In this document: positions 53,487-63,419 of the stretch, one piece after another
How positions within the stretch are numbered: position 1 is the stretch's first letter
Layout of the letters: every line of letters begins with the position of its first letter
From: UBA6623 sp965238125
Lineage (GTDB): Bacteria; Acidobacteriota; Terriglobia; Bryobacterales; UBA6623
Reading direction: 5' to 3'
Length of the DNA: 64,000 bases
Assembly: GCA_965238125.1 (NCBI GenBank)
Contig: OZ250179.1
Coordinates: 5,146,001-5,210,000, forward strand
Made by a program: the position numbers and the translations under genes
Notes under the pieces: model-generated
What the model was told of the DNA's origin: nothing
Seen by the model: only the letters and a program-made list of their open reading frames with translations
Database searches by the model: none

Positions 53487-56306
53487 TCAGCGTGCCTGAG
53501 TCCGGCTCCGTGTGGGGACCCGAGGCCGTGTCCGAGGCTGTGACGGCGGGACCGGTGGAGCCGAAAGTGATCCGGCCTCGTAGACGGAGACCCGGTCGTT
53601 CACGTCCAGGGCCGTAAAGTACAGACGCCCGTCGTCGCGTAAGTCGACGCCCCGGTAGTCCCAAAGAAGATCCCCGTCGTCCGTCTCTTCGCCGGTGATG
53701 TGAACAATTCGCGTGTCCTCGCCCAAGCGAACAACCAGGGCCTGTCCCTTCACGGAATGGGCGACAAATGCCATGTCACCGCGACGGTTGACATCGAACA
53801 TCCCGCCGACTCCCACCTCCGGTAGTTCACCTCTTGGCAGGGCGTTTACCGAAGTGATAAGAGGACTCCAAGCGTCGCGGTATTCGGCGATAAACTCCGA
53901 ATTGCAGCATTGGCCACTGTAGAAGCCGCTGTAGAAGCTGTCACCGATCGCCCGGAGGAGACCAAATACTTGGGCCACCGTCACTCCACCGATTCGTGAC
54001 TGCTCCATCAGGGCGGTTGGCTGCCACTGACCGTTGTCGTACAGGAAATAGCCGGTCGGCCCATCGAGGACGTAGAAAAATGCCATTACCCGGCCCAGGG
54101 CGTCAATGCTGAATTCCCCCAAGAAGAGAAACGTACCACCAGCCGGACTGCGGGTCTCCCACTCCGGCGTTTGCGTTAGGGCAGCCAGGAATTTCAAGCG
54201 CTCGTTTCGCCATAGATAGAGCGCCTCGTGACCTCTCCCGGTGCCGGCTGAGAAGACGACCGTGCCGCTGTCGTTGACCTCGAAGCGATTCAGATAGAGC
54301 CCCACGCCGTCGTCGTCTGAAAATCCCTGCGGAAGGACGGTCTCTACCCGCCCCGCGGTCAACCGCAGGAGGCCGCTCTCCGAGAGCAGATAGAGGTTGC
54401 CGAGAGAGTCTTCCGCGACATCCTCGGCGCCTCCAAACCCGGCCCCGCCCGGGAGTCGGTCGCCAACAACCAACTTTGGAATCGGACCCGGCGAACCCAG
54501 CTCAAACACGCTCCCGGGACTTCCCAGCAGGACTGTTGGAGGGCTGGCGCCCAAGCCGGACACCAGGGATCCCGAGTGAAGCGAAAGGTTGGAAGTAACA
54601 TTGACCGTATCGCCGGCTTGGAACAGCACGGAGTGGGACCTCCCGGCTCGAGGACGACCAAATCATTGTTGGCCGTTCTGATCTGCGCGAAGATCCGGCC
54701 TTGCGAAGTCATTGCCGCGCCATCGATCTGACGGATGGGCTCTTCATTGGGGGCTAAGCGACCGAGAAGCAACGCGGGCGTAACCGTGTTGCCGTCCCAA
54801 CGGAAGAGTCCCTGACCGCGTTCGCCATTTTCTTCAAACAAGACTCCGGCGGCGTTGCTCACGGAAAAGATTCGACCCAGTCCGCTGTCCGGCACGGTTT
54901 CCATTTGACCCGCTGACATCCGGACCAAGTATTGACCTCCATTCTGGAGATAGACGGCAAAGGCAACGTCTCCGTCTTCGGCAACAGCCAGCTCTCCTTG
55001 TCCAAGACTGTCGACCGTGCCGCCGGCGAACTCATCGCCTGACCCAATGATCTTCTCGGGCACTGAAAACCGTCGCGCTCGAGACAAAGCACTTTCGGAG
55101 AAGTCGTGGGCCAAGAAATAGGTCGTGTCCATGCCGTCGATACCGAATGCGTGCGTGTCGGAGGGACCTTCCAGGCCCTCCAGGGGCCGGTCGAACAACC
55201 ACACCACTTCCGGAAAACCTTCCGCCAGTCGAAACAACGCAGTTGCGCCCTCGTCGGAGTCGCGCAGGCGAAACCTGGCCCGGAACAAGATCCAGCCGCT
55301 GTCGTTGAGGGAATGGGGAGTGATAACAAAATCGTGCAAGTCCAGCATCGAGAAAACGGACTCGCCCTCGAGCATTACGGGTAATGACTGCTCCCGACTT
55401 GCCAGCAGCAAGCCGCCGCCACCCCAGTCACCTTGAAAGACGCTCAGTACCTGCCCGCGATTATTCATCGCCGTAGAGCCAAACCGCGAGACGACCGAAC
55501 CTCCTACCGGCATAGGCTCCCCGGCACCGGCCAGCAGGTCGAACCGGCCATCTTCGTAAAGCAACAAGCCGGTCGCCAGGCCGTCCAGGGAACCGACGAA
55601 GGCGAGTTGACCTTGATCGTTGGCGGCCAGTCCGTTCCAGACATACGAGGGGCGAAGCTGGAAAGAATGCCGCACGTCGCCGCTCGAGAGCAGGCGGGTT
55701 AGCCGGAATTCCTTTTTCAGTTTGATCTCGACGCTCGCCAGCCCTTCAAACTGGTTCAATTCAAAGTGGTCGTAGTGAATGACGGCACGCACCGTCACCG
55801 GACCCAGCGCCGTGGCGGTCAGGAGGCCGTCGAGGGTGATCCAGGCGACGTTGGTTTCGAAGCCGTGCGCGCCGGTGAGTCTCCATTCGAAACCTACGTT
55901 GGGGATGGGCGCTTCCTTAATGTCGTACGCGACAGCGCGAAACTGTAGGGTTTCGCCAACGGCCAACTCGGCTTTGTCCGGCGTGACGGCCAGCCGCAGG
56001 GGCAACACTTGAAAAATGACGTGGCCATGCACGCCCTCCATATCCGCGTAGATGGCCGCGACCCCGAGTCGTCACTCGGCCGCGCGCATCGACTTGGACG
56101 ATGTCTTCGTTGTCGGATCCCCAGAAAAAGCGGGCTGCCCGCATCGTCCGCCCGTTCTCGTCGCGTGCCACGGCAGTCAACTGCACCTGCTCGCCGACGA
56201 TCAGTCTGGACTGGGGTGAAGCAACGTCAACTTGGAAAACCGACTGGGCTTGGAGCGCAAGGGGCGCCAAAGCCAACAGGAAACGGATCTGAAGCGCAAG
56301 TTTCAT
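53487..56306 (-). pseudogene. Long secreted Ig-like/repeat protein A, frameshifted
   Basis: Paralogue of protein B in tandem, with the same plan: signal peptide (MKLALQIRFLLALAPLALQA), BIG2 domains (SRLIVGEQVQLTAVARDENG and KAELAVGETLQFRAVAYD), then repeats with ANDQGQLAFVGSLDGLATGL and LNDSGWILFRARFRL. The reading frame is broken twice, near 56060 and near 54640. Correcting both gives one protein of about 930 residues ending RTRPRVPTRSRTQAR. The lesions are single-base and could be sequencing errors or decay. The start is one base after the DUF1501 stop, so the genes form one operon. Confidence 0.75.
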
Positions 56307-56307
56307 C

Positions 56308-57644
56308 TCAGCCGAACACTTCCCGCACCGCGGTATAAACCCCGTGCTCAGAGAACGGCACGTACTCGAATTTCCGGCCCGAAGGCGTGTCGGTGATGCT
56401 CTTGGTCCAATTGATGCCCAGCGCCGAATAGATTGTCGCCGTGAGGTCTTCCGTATAAATAGGGCGTTGCATGTGCCAGCCCGGCTCGATCACTTGGTCG
56501 CCGTTTTTGTCCGTCTCACCGATGATGCGTCCGCCCGCCACACGCCTCCCATCATCACCACGCTCTGTGCGTCTTTGTGGTGGTCCCGACCGGCTTGAGA
56601 ATTCAAACCGCCCGGAGTGCGTCCGAATTCGCCCATCATGACGATGAGCGTTTCATCGAAATGGCCCGAAGCCTTCAGGTCTTCGACCAGCGCGCTCAGA
56701 CCGCAGTCGAGCTCGCCGGCGAGCATATACATATTGGGCTCGTATCCCCGATCGAACATACTTTGGTGCGTGTCCCACCCACCCTGCTGGATCGTAATGA
56801 AGGTGGCTCCGGCCTCGGCCTGGATGGCGTTGCGGGCCACGATGCAGGCCCGTCCGAATTGGGTGTCGCCGTATCGAAAATTCTCGGAGTTGGAAAAACG
56901 AAAGATGTCGCCGATGACCGGGTCGTACATGAGCTTTTTGCCGGCGCCATAGAAGTCCGCGTGGTCGGCCATGGCCTGGTCGAAAGGCGCGGAGCGCAGC
57001 GGGGCATCGAGTTGCTCGAGAAAAGCAAACTTTTCCTCAAAGCGGGCCTGGCTTTCGTCCCCGAAAAAGTTGTGCTCAAGAATGTGAAGACCGCCCTGGT
57101 CCACCGGCGGGGACAAGGGCTCAAATTGACCGCCCAGGAAAGTCGAACCTCGCACTTCCCCATTGAAGGACAGAAACGGGGGCAGGCTCCCCTCCCGAGC
57201 CGTCTCCAGGCTCATAACCGACCCGATATGAGGCGTCTCAGCCACAAATGCGGGATTAGCCGGGTGTCCGGTCTGGACGTAAAACTGGCCGCGCTCATGG
57301 ACGGCTTCCCAGCTTTTAACCGAACGCAGGATACACATGTCGCCGGCCAGTCTCGCCAAGGTTGGAAACAGCGTCGTGTTAAGCACGATGCCGCCGGCGA
57401 TCTGCTGGAGATTAGCGTCCTGAGGATTCCAGCAGGCATCCTTGATGTCGAAAGTGTCCAGTTGGCTTGGCGCGCCCTCGAGGTTGATGAAGATGCAGGT
57501 TTTCGCCGTGCCCTGGACGGCAACGTCGGCCATCTTGATCTGGGCGTCGCCCCTCCGTGCCAGAGCCGCCAGCGCGGCCCAGGCTCCCATTCCCTCCAGC
57601 CATTCCCGCCAGCTTGTCTTGGCGCAACTGGGACACGTCTTCAT
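56308..57644 (-). pseudogene. DUF1501-family protein, frameshifted near its C-terminus
   Basis: DUF1501 belongs to the alkaline-phosphatase/sulfatase superfamily. The main frame runs from MKTCPSCAKTSWREWLEGMG through CIFINLEGAPSQLDTFDIKD, GGWDTHQSMFDRGYEPNMY and VMMGEFGRTPGGLNSQAGRD, all typical. Near 56543 one base is out of frame, after which GGRIIGETDKNGDQVIEPGW continues to the stop at 56308. Corrected length is about 445 residues. In this family the gene normally follows a DUF1549/DUF1553 gene, as here. Confidence 0.85.
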
Positions 57645-57653
57645 GTGCTCACC

Positions 57654-59508
57654 TCAGTAGTTGAAGAGAAAATCGACCTTGTTCAGCAAGGCCCACTGTA
57701 TGTCGGACAACCAGTGCTCGCGATCCCCTTTGTGATGGTCCAGGGCGATAGAGAGTTCCGCATCGCTGGGGTCACGCCCGAGGGTCGCTAGGAATAGCTC
57801 GCGTAGCGCTTCTTCATCACTGACGACTGACGCCGTCAGACGCGCCACGCGTGTGCTTCCCAACCCGTAGTCGTTCCCAAACGTGGGGACATTCGACTGA
57901 TAGTCGTTCATCAGGAAGAGAACCTGGATCACGCTGCTGCGCGAGTTACGCGGCTTTCTCCACCAATCGCCGATGCCGAAGTTGAAAAGGAACTGTGAGG
58001 CGGGATCGTAACGCGGCTCGGTAGGATCGGGAAGCTGTACGGCATGAGTGAGGGGTTCATCGAAGCCTTCTACAAAAAACGGCCTCTGGGTCATGGTGGC
58101 CTGCGCCATCGCGTCGTAGATTTCTTCGGCGGAAAGGCGACGAGGAAAGTGTTTCGCGAAATAGCGGGCATACTCCGGCTTCCACTCGCCCGCATAGCGG
58201 CTCGAAAGCTGGTAGGCGCCGGACTCGGCGATCAACCGCAGGATCGGGCGAATCCGGTACCCTTGGGCAATGAACTCATCGGTGAGAGCCTCCAAGAGAG
58301 CCGGGTGAGTCGGTTGGACATCCCAGGGCGGCGGGGGCGGGTTCGCCGGGTCGATTCTTTCCAGATCCCACCCGTCGGGCGGATCCACGATGCCGACGCG
58401 GAAGAAGTGCGCCCACAGGTAGTTCACCGTAGCCCGCGCAAATTGGCGGTCCTCGACCACGATACGAGCCAGCTCCGCTCGCCAAGCGTCCGATTGCGGC
58501 GCTTGGCCGTCGAACATATAGACAGGCGTATACGGCCCGCCCCAGACGCGGAGGGCGGGGGCCGGGATTCTGCGAATCGACGATGCCGTGGTAGCCGCCG
58601 GTCGAGCGGTCTACGATGACGCCTTTGGCCTGCTGCCCATAGGCATCGACAGCCATTGTGAAAACGTTCACGCGCGAGAAAAACGCCGATAGTCGCATGA
58701 AGTCGGTGCGCTGCCGATCCCTTAGATAAAGGTTGATTGGCTCTAGATGGCCGGCCCCGTCATGGCACGAGACACACTGCGTCTGGATCCCCAGGAAGAT
58801 CGTGGTCACCCTGTTCGTCAGAAAATCCCAGGTGTCTTGGATCGGGTCACCCTGTTGAATGCCGCGGATGATGAAGTTCGGCGGGCCGAGCTGGTGGGAA
58901 TCCCCCGCGGCGCTGATCAGCTCCATCGCGACGTCACGATAAGGGCGGTCGCGTTCCACGAAGTCTCGCAAATAGTTGTGGAACAGGGTTCGTCCCGGAA
59001 TCCCGATGAAGTTGTAGTAGACGCTGGTAACTTGGAACTGATTGGCGAAGAATTTCGTCTAGAAATCGACGAAAGCTTCGGAGCCGATGAGGGAATTGAC
59101 CAGCGCCGAGCGCTTCGTGGATCTCTGATCATTCAGAAACGATTGGACCTGCTCACGAGTCGGGATGCGGCCGGTCAGGTCGAGCATGACCCGCCGCAGA
59201 AACTCGTGGTCGGAGGTTAAGGGGGCGGGCTGCACTCCGCCGGCTTCCATCCGTAAAAAAATGTGGTCGTCGACGAAGTTCACCCGCTGGGGTACGGGGG
59301 TGGAATCATCCGCTTGTTGTATGGGAACCGCCGCCCTCCGCGCTCGTACGGGTCCGCGGCCTCCGGACAAGACTCCCCGAGCCCCGACGTCAAGAAGAAT
59401 TCGGCGTGCGTAAGCCGCTCTCTGCTCATGGGGATAGACAGCGCATTGTGGGTCCGCCGCTCACAGCGATGCTGCCGACATCGTGAAGATGAGTGAAACG
59501 CGGAGCAT
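57654..59508 (-). pseudogene. DUF1549/DUF1553 family protein with two stops and a frameshift
   Basis: Planctomycete-type cytochrome-associated protein family. The start is ATG at 59508 after aggagg. A TGA interrupts codon 16 (59461-59463) and a TAG lies at 59059-59061 in the DUF1549 region (...SEAFVDF-stop-TKFFANQFQ). A frameshift occurs near 58560, after which DUF1553 continues (FARATVNYLWAHFFRVGIVD, SLSAEEIYDAMA-type core, FNFGIGDWWRKPRNSR) to the stop at 57654. Motifs include VSCHDGAGHLEPINLY (a CxxCH-like heme site variant) and TTIFLGIQTQC. First gene of the operon with DUF1501 and the two long secreted proteins. Confidence 0.82.
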
Positions 59509-60161
59509 TGGGTCCTCCTGAGAGGACTGATAACGCCTGATAAGCCGGCGGGCGCCCCTGCAGCTTGCTTCGTTTGGCTAAGCCCCTACGACCGCTCCCG
59601 GCCGCCGCAGGACTCCCACCGAAACTCCATTACTTCGTCGGAAGTATTGTTGCTGAAGAGGCCGGCTTGAGTCAACCTAAATCCCGCTCACGGTTACGGA
59701 TCTCTTTAGATGCCGGCCCAGCCGGTCTGAGGATTTTGTTCTCAGATTCGATCGGCGAGGCAGTCCCGCAGCCGTCGCGTGAACCGTCCGCTGCGCTGAA
59801 CCGTGAACCGTAAGCCGCAAGCGTCGGACTCGCAGCGCTCACGGCTGAGCGCAGCGGACGGTTCACGGTTTACGGCTCACGAAATGGTCGACGCCCCGAC
59901 CCAGAATTTCAAATACCTTTGGCTAGTTTTCCGTGCAGAGCCCCAGGGGGACTACCGACATTGCAGCCACACCCGTCGGGCGTAGGTAACCCTCCTGTTG
60001 AACGTTAGAGGACTATCAAATCGGGCTGCCCCCACCGGAGCTTAGTGCGGGATCTGATAGCATGTAGCAGAAGTCGGAGCGGCGTTGGTCTCCGCCGTTC
60101 CACTGGGCGTCGAAGTCAGGGCGTTCGCACCAGGCTTGCGGGCCATTCAAGCGATGAGGTT
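59509..60161. repeat. Non-coding region with an R4 palindrome
   Basis: Around 59780-59880, gaaccgtccgctgcgctgaa and gtgaaccgtaagccg are followed by inverted ctgagcgcagcggacggttc and acggtttacggctcac. Related text occurs near 34435-34460 and 15726-15770. No gene recognised. Confidence 0.55.
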
Positions 60162-61592
60162 ATGGGGTCCAACTCGTTAACCCTTACGACAGAGCGCCAA
60201 CAGCAGTGCTTCGAATCCATCCAGCGGCGCAAGCTGCCAAAGTTTTTCAGGAATTTGTTCGGTAGTTCCGCGCACGCAGTTGACTTCCTTCAGGCTTTTA
60301 TTAAGTTTCAACTCCAACGACCGGAGGACTCGTGGAGCCACGAAAAAGTCCTTCCCCAGATTCGGCGGCAGGCGCTCGGTATGAGTCCGCGGCGCTTCAC
60401 GGACTTCGTGCAATGTGGACTCGCACGGTGGCGCTCAGGATCGGCGGACCCCAGTGTGTTGATTCTTCCACTCAGCTCATCTCCTGGAGATGTTTCGAAT
60501 GCGGTTCGCGTCTACAACCTCGTTCTGGATTCCGCATTTTCACATGCTCCCTTGATATCCAAGTCCATTGAAGAATCGCTGATTATTTTGGCGATGCTCA
60601 TAGTGAGGCAGCGCGACCTACAGAGCTGGGCACTGCTCGTTGAGGGCGTTCGCGAAGGGGGAGAGGCTGCCTCCGAGGCTTTCAGGAAGCTGCTTGACCT
60701 CTGGTTTTTTGTTGGAATTGCGCCGAGGTTTGTGGCTGTTTCCTCGTACGACTTTAGCTGGGCCACGGGCGATAAGGGTGCGAAGAGGGTGGCGGAGAAG
60801 CTCCTCGTGTTCACGGATGATCCCGGTCATCCCCGGGAGAATCGGATTCCAGCGCCGGACGACTGTGTTTCGGTCTGCAATCGCCTTTACCGGGAGAGAC
60901 AACGCCGACTTCAACCCCGGCAGGAGGCGCTGATCAGCTTGGTGTCGTGGTTCCAGGTTCGTCAAGAGGACTTTCGGCGTCTGGCTGCTGGTATGTGGCG
61001 GGATATCGGATCGGATGCCAAGTATGGCTTGCGGCCGAACGGAAGAGATGTGCTGCGGATCGACGTCAAGGCACTGCGCGACAATGGATACCGTTCTGTG
61101 CAGTTTTTCCCGCAGCCGGAATTTCCTAAGGTTCGTGCCCGCCTGTGGATCAAAGTGCTGGGCTTGGATGTCGGAATTGTCGTGGACCGAATGTTGGAAC
61201 CCCAGGCGACCTTGACCACGGACAAGACCTTGGAATCGCAAGGTTTCCAGTCGACACTCGCGGCAATTCAGGAGTTCATTGCCTTGCATGGCTTTTGGAG
61301 CATAACCACGGGCCTGAGCTTTCATGCTTCGGGTGGACGATCAGGACGATCAGGATCTGGAGGATATGGATTCGACAGAAAGTTCCTGGTACGCCCACAC
61401 TTCCGAACTCTCCCTGAGGGCTTTCATCCCACTGATCGGGCGCTGAGGAGATCCGTTAAGACCTTTGGGTATATGCCGCCGCCGGGAAAGACCTTCGTCC
61501 GCAGCGATTTTGATGAGGAAGAGGCAGCGGGCAAAACAGTTGGCCGTCCTGTGCTGACATACCGTGACGAGGACCTGGGATATGCGCAGTGA
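60162..61592 (+). CDS. Orphan 476-residue protein of unknown function
   Basis: From the ATG at 60162 (gaggtt just upstream) the protein starts MGSNSLTLTTERQQQCFESI and ends RPVLTYRDEDLGYAQ. It has a mostly helical N-terminal half (FLQAFIKFQLQRPEDSW, LLDLWFFVGIAP) and a Gly/Ser-rich stretch near 420 (SGGRSGRSGSGGYGFDRKF). No signal peptide or membrane span is evident, and no known catalytic motif is recognised. The base composition appears less GC-rich than in the housekeeping genes, and it sits beside a tRNA fragment, both consistent with horizontal acquisition. Confidence 0.7.
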   Translation: MGSNSLTLTTERQQQCFESIQRRKLPKFFRNLFGSSAHAVDFLQAFIKFQLQRPEDSWSHEKVLPQIRRQALGMSPRRFTDFVQCGLARWRSGSADPSVLILPLSSSPGDVSNAVRVYNLVLDSAFSHAPLISKSIEESLIILAMLIVRQRDLQSWALLVEGVREGGEAASEAFRKLLDLWFFVGIAPRFVAVSSYDFSWATGDKGAKRVAEKLLVFTDDPGHPRENRIPAPDDCVSVCNRLYRERQRRLQPRQEALISLVSWFQVRQEDFRRLAAGMWRDIGSDAKYGLRPNGRDVLRIDVKALRDNGYRSVQFFPQPEFPKVRARLWIKVLGLDVGIVVDRMLEPQATLTTDKTLESQGFQSTLAAIQEFIALHGFWSITTGLSFHASGGRSGRSGSGGYGFDRKFLVRPHFRTLPEGFHPTDRALRRSVKTFGYMPPPGKTFVRSDFDEEEAAGKTVGRPVLTYRDEDLGYAQ

Positions 61593-61689
61593 GTCCTTGG
61601 AGCTTGGAGAGGCGAAGTTCCACAGAACTCAACAGGTGGCCCCAGAACGCCTTGGATGGGCATTGAAAACAAAGCACTTGCTTTGGGCG

Positions 61690-61738
61690 TGGTGGGCGGT
61701 ACTGGACTCGAACCAGCGACCTCCTGCTTGTAAGGCAG
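61690..61738 (-). other. 3' half of a tRNA-Val(TAC), probable attachment site
   Basis: On the minus strand CTGCCTTACAAGCAG gives an anticodon arm with TAC, followed by the variable loop, the T arm (GGTTCGAGTCC) and the 3' acceptor strand ACCGCCCACCA with encoded CCA. The D arm and 5' acceptor strand are absent. Such 3' fragments are left when an integrative element inserts at a tRNA gene. The full tRNA gene is not in the window. Confidence 0.72.
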
Positions 61739-62304
61739 ATTTCAATTCAACCCCTAACCCGCTTTCTTTCAACTACTTGAATCTTAAGGACTTATGGCTT
61801 GACTTGTCGAAACATGTTGAAACTTATTGTTTCAGTGTGCTTTGAACAGCTACAAAATTATCTACAGTCGTCATTCGGCTTCAGTCCGCCCTCTGTCGTT
61901 CGCCTACGGCCTCGGCCGCACTCCAACGCCAGACTGATCACAGCTCGTCGGGCTCTAGCGGCATTCTCCGATGACTTCCGTGTTTTCAAGATGGACGGAA
62001 TTTACGGTAGGGACAGGAGCGCGCAGTGCGGGAAATCCGCACGCTGCGTGCGATGTGGCGGGAGCTGGAAACGGAGCTACGGACCCTGCTAAACGGGCAC
62101 GCAGGGGGAAACCCCGGATACGGCCAAGCGAGTGTCCTACGAGCCACCGCACCAGTTCCCGACCCTACCGCGATCGACGCCACAACAGTCAGCAAGGGAT
62201 GCGTGAGCCGACAAACAGCCCGGAACGGAGAAGCGCCACTTTCTACAAGTTATTCGAATATGCTCCGAAAACTCCGGCACAGACCCGCAGTCTCGGTTAC
62301 ATTA
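61739..62304. other. Intergenic region without a recognised gene
   Basis: No coding sequence stands out. It ends at the TA preceding a truncated IS630 end. Confidence 0.45.
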
Positions 62305-62358
62305 TTGAGTCTCGCAAAATAAAGTGACACCTTTTTGGGGTACGTACGTCTTTGTATG
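62305..62358 (+). mobile_element. Solitary IS630 end fragment
   Basis: 54 bp matching the right end of copies A and B: TTGAGTCTCGCAAAATAAAG then ctttttggggtacgtacgtc and tttgtatg, after which the match stops. A TA precedes it (62303-62304). The rest of the element has been deleted and the end joins directly to a PQQ-enzyme remnant. Confidence 0.82.
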
Positions 62359-62715
62359 GCACGCCGATGACCTATATGCTCGACGGCAAGCAGCACATCG
62401 CGTTGACGATCGGAGGTTCTCCGCCTGAACTCATCTCTTTCGCGCTGCCTGAAGGTTCGGACGCTGCCGGTGGCGACATACAGGATCAGGCCACGCTCGG
62501 GCAGAGTGTGTTTGTTCGCTCCTGTGCCACCTGCCACCGGGCACAGCGCCGCGCCAGCGCTTATCGGCGAGGACTTCAAATTCCGCTGGGCTGATTCCTC
62601 GACCGCCGATCTCCTCAATACCGTCAGGCAGACCATGCCACTCGCGGCTCCGAACAGCTTGAGTGCCGAGGAGTATGCGGCTGTGACCGCCTACTTGTTG
62701 CATCTCAACGAGTAG
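62352..62715 (+). pseudogene. C-terminal remnant of a PQQ dehydrogenase-cytochrome c
   Basis: The text GTPMTYMLDGKQHIALTIGG is the last blade of a quinoprotein (glucose/alcohol dehydrogenase-type) propeller. It is followed by a cytochrome-c domain with the heme site RSCATCHRA. Immediately afterwards the frame shifts, and the correct frame continues AAPALIGEDFKFRWAD ... LSAEEYAAVTAYLLHLNE to a stop at 62715. The N-terminal bulk is missing, removed up to the IS630 end. Non-functional. Confidence 0.8.
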
Positions 62716-63022
62716 GATCGCCACCTTGGGTTCGGGCAATCTATCAGTCGCGCCTCACCCCGGAGGGCGTCGGGAATGACTAGCTGAGACGAAGTGTCCG
62801 ATCAGCAGGACTAATCTCCCCACAATCAATGGCCCAAAAGGATTTGAGCGATAAGTGTTGGGATATCCGGTGCGCATGAACAATCCGGCCCGTGAGCGTG
62901 CTCACGGCTCCCGACGGATCCGGAAACCGCACTGATGCAAGGGCCGGAGCGAGAAAAAACTGTCTGTTTGTGACATCGATTGTTATCAACAGTAATCCCG
63001 GCGGTGCTACGATGTCCCCATC
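62716..63022. other. Intergenic region without a recognised gene
   Basis: No gene seen in this stretch of about 300 bp. Confidence 0.45.
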
Positions 63023-63226
63023 GTGGTCGGGAAAACCATCTCCCGTTACAAGATCACCGAAAAGCTCGGCGAAGGCGGGATGGGTGTGGTCTATAAGGCC
63101 GAGGACACGAAGCTAGAACGGACAGTTGCTCTGAACAGTAAACGGTCGGGGCGGCTGATTTGTCTTCGCGCGGGATCAAAAAATGCGACTAGCCCAACAC
63201 CACAAACAAAGGAGACTACGCCATGA
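63023..63226 (+). pseudogene. N-terminal stub of a bacterial Ser/Thr protein kinase
   Basis: From GTG at 63023: VGKTISRYKITEKLGEGGMG then VVYKAEDTKLERTVAL. This is the glycine-rich loop and first strands of a PknB-type kinase, which in this phylum usually continues with the catalytic Lys (AxK). Here the sequence leaves the kinase before that residue and becomes unrelated (NSKRSGRLICLRAGSK...). The rest of the kinase is gone. The stop overlaps the start of the DUF1080 gene. Confidence 0.8.
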
Positions 63227-63419
63227 GGAGAATCGCACTTTGCAGCTTGATAACCCTGTTGCTGTCCTTGATTTGCTTCGCCGACGAGAAGACGGACGCC
63301 GGCGACGGCTGGATCAGCCTGTTCAACGGTAAGACCCTCGACGGCTGGAAGGCCAGCGAGCATGAGGGCTCATTTCAAGTCCGCGACGGGATGATCGTGG
63401 CTAATGGTAAACCCTTTAG
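63223..63419 (+). pseudogene. DUF1080 gene interrupted by IS1380 copy 3
   Basis: Starts MRRIALCSLITLLLSLICFA (signal peptide) after aaaggag, then DGWISLFNGKTLDGWKAS and GSFQVRDGMIVANGKPFS, the N-terminal part of a DUF1080 (3-keto-disaccharide hydrolase-like) lectin-fold protein. IS1380 copy 3 begins at 63420, so the remainder lies beyond the window or was lost. The expected left target duplicate would be TTTAG (63415-63419). Confidence 0.83.

Noticed and set aside
59059..59463. Stop-codon reassignment, because TGA and TAG occur at likely Trp positions in one gene
   Set aside because: Most genes in the window use TGA, TAG and TAA as normal stops, so point mutation or error in a pseudogene is the simpler reading.
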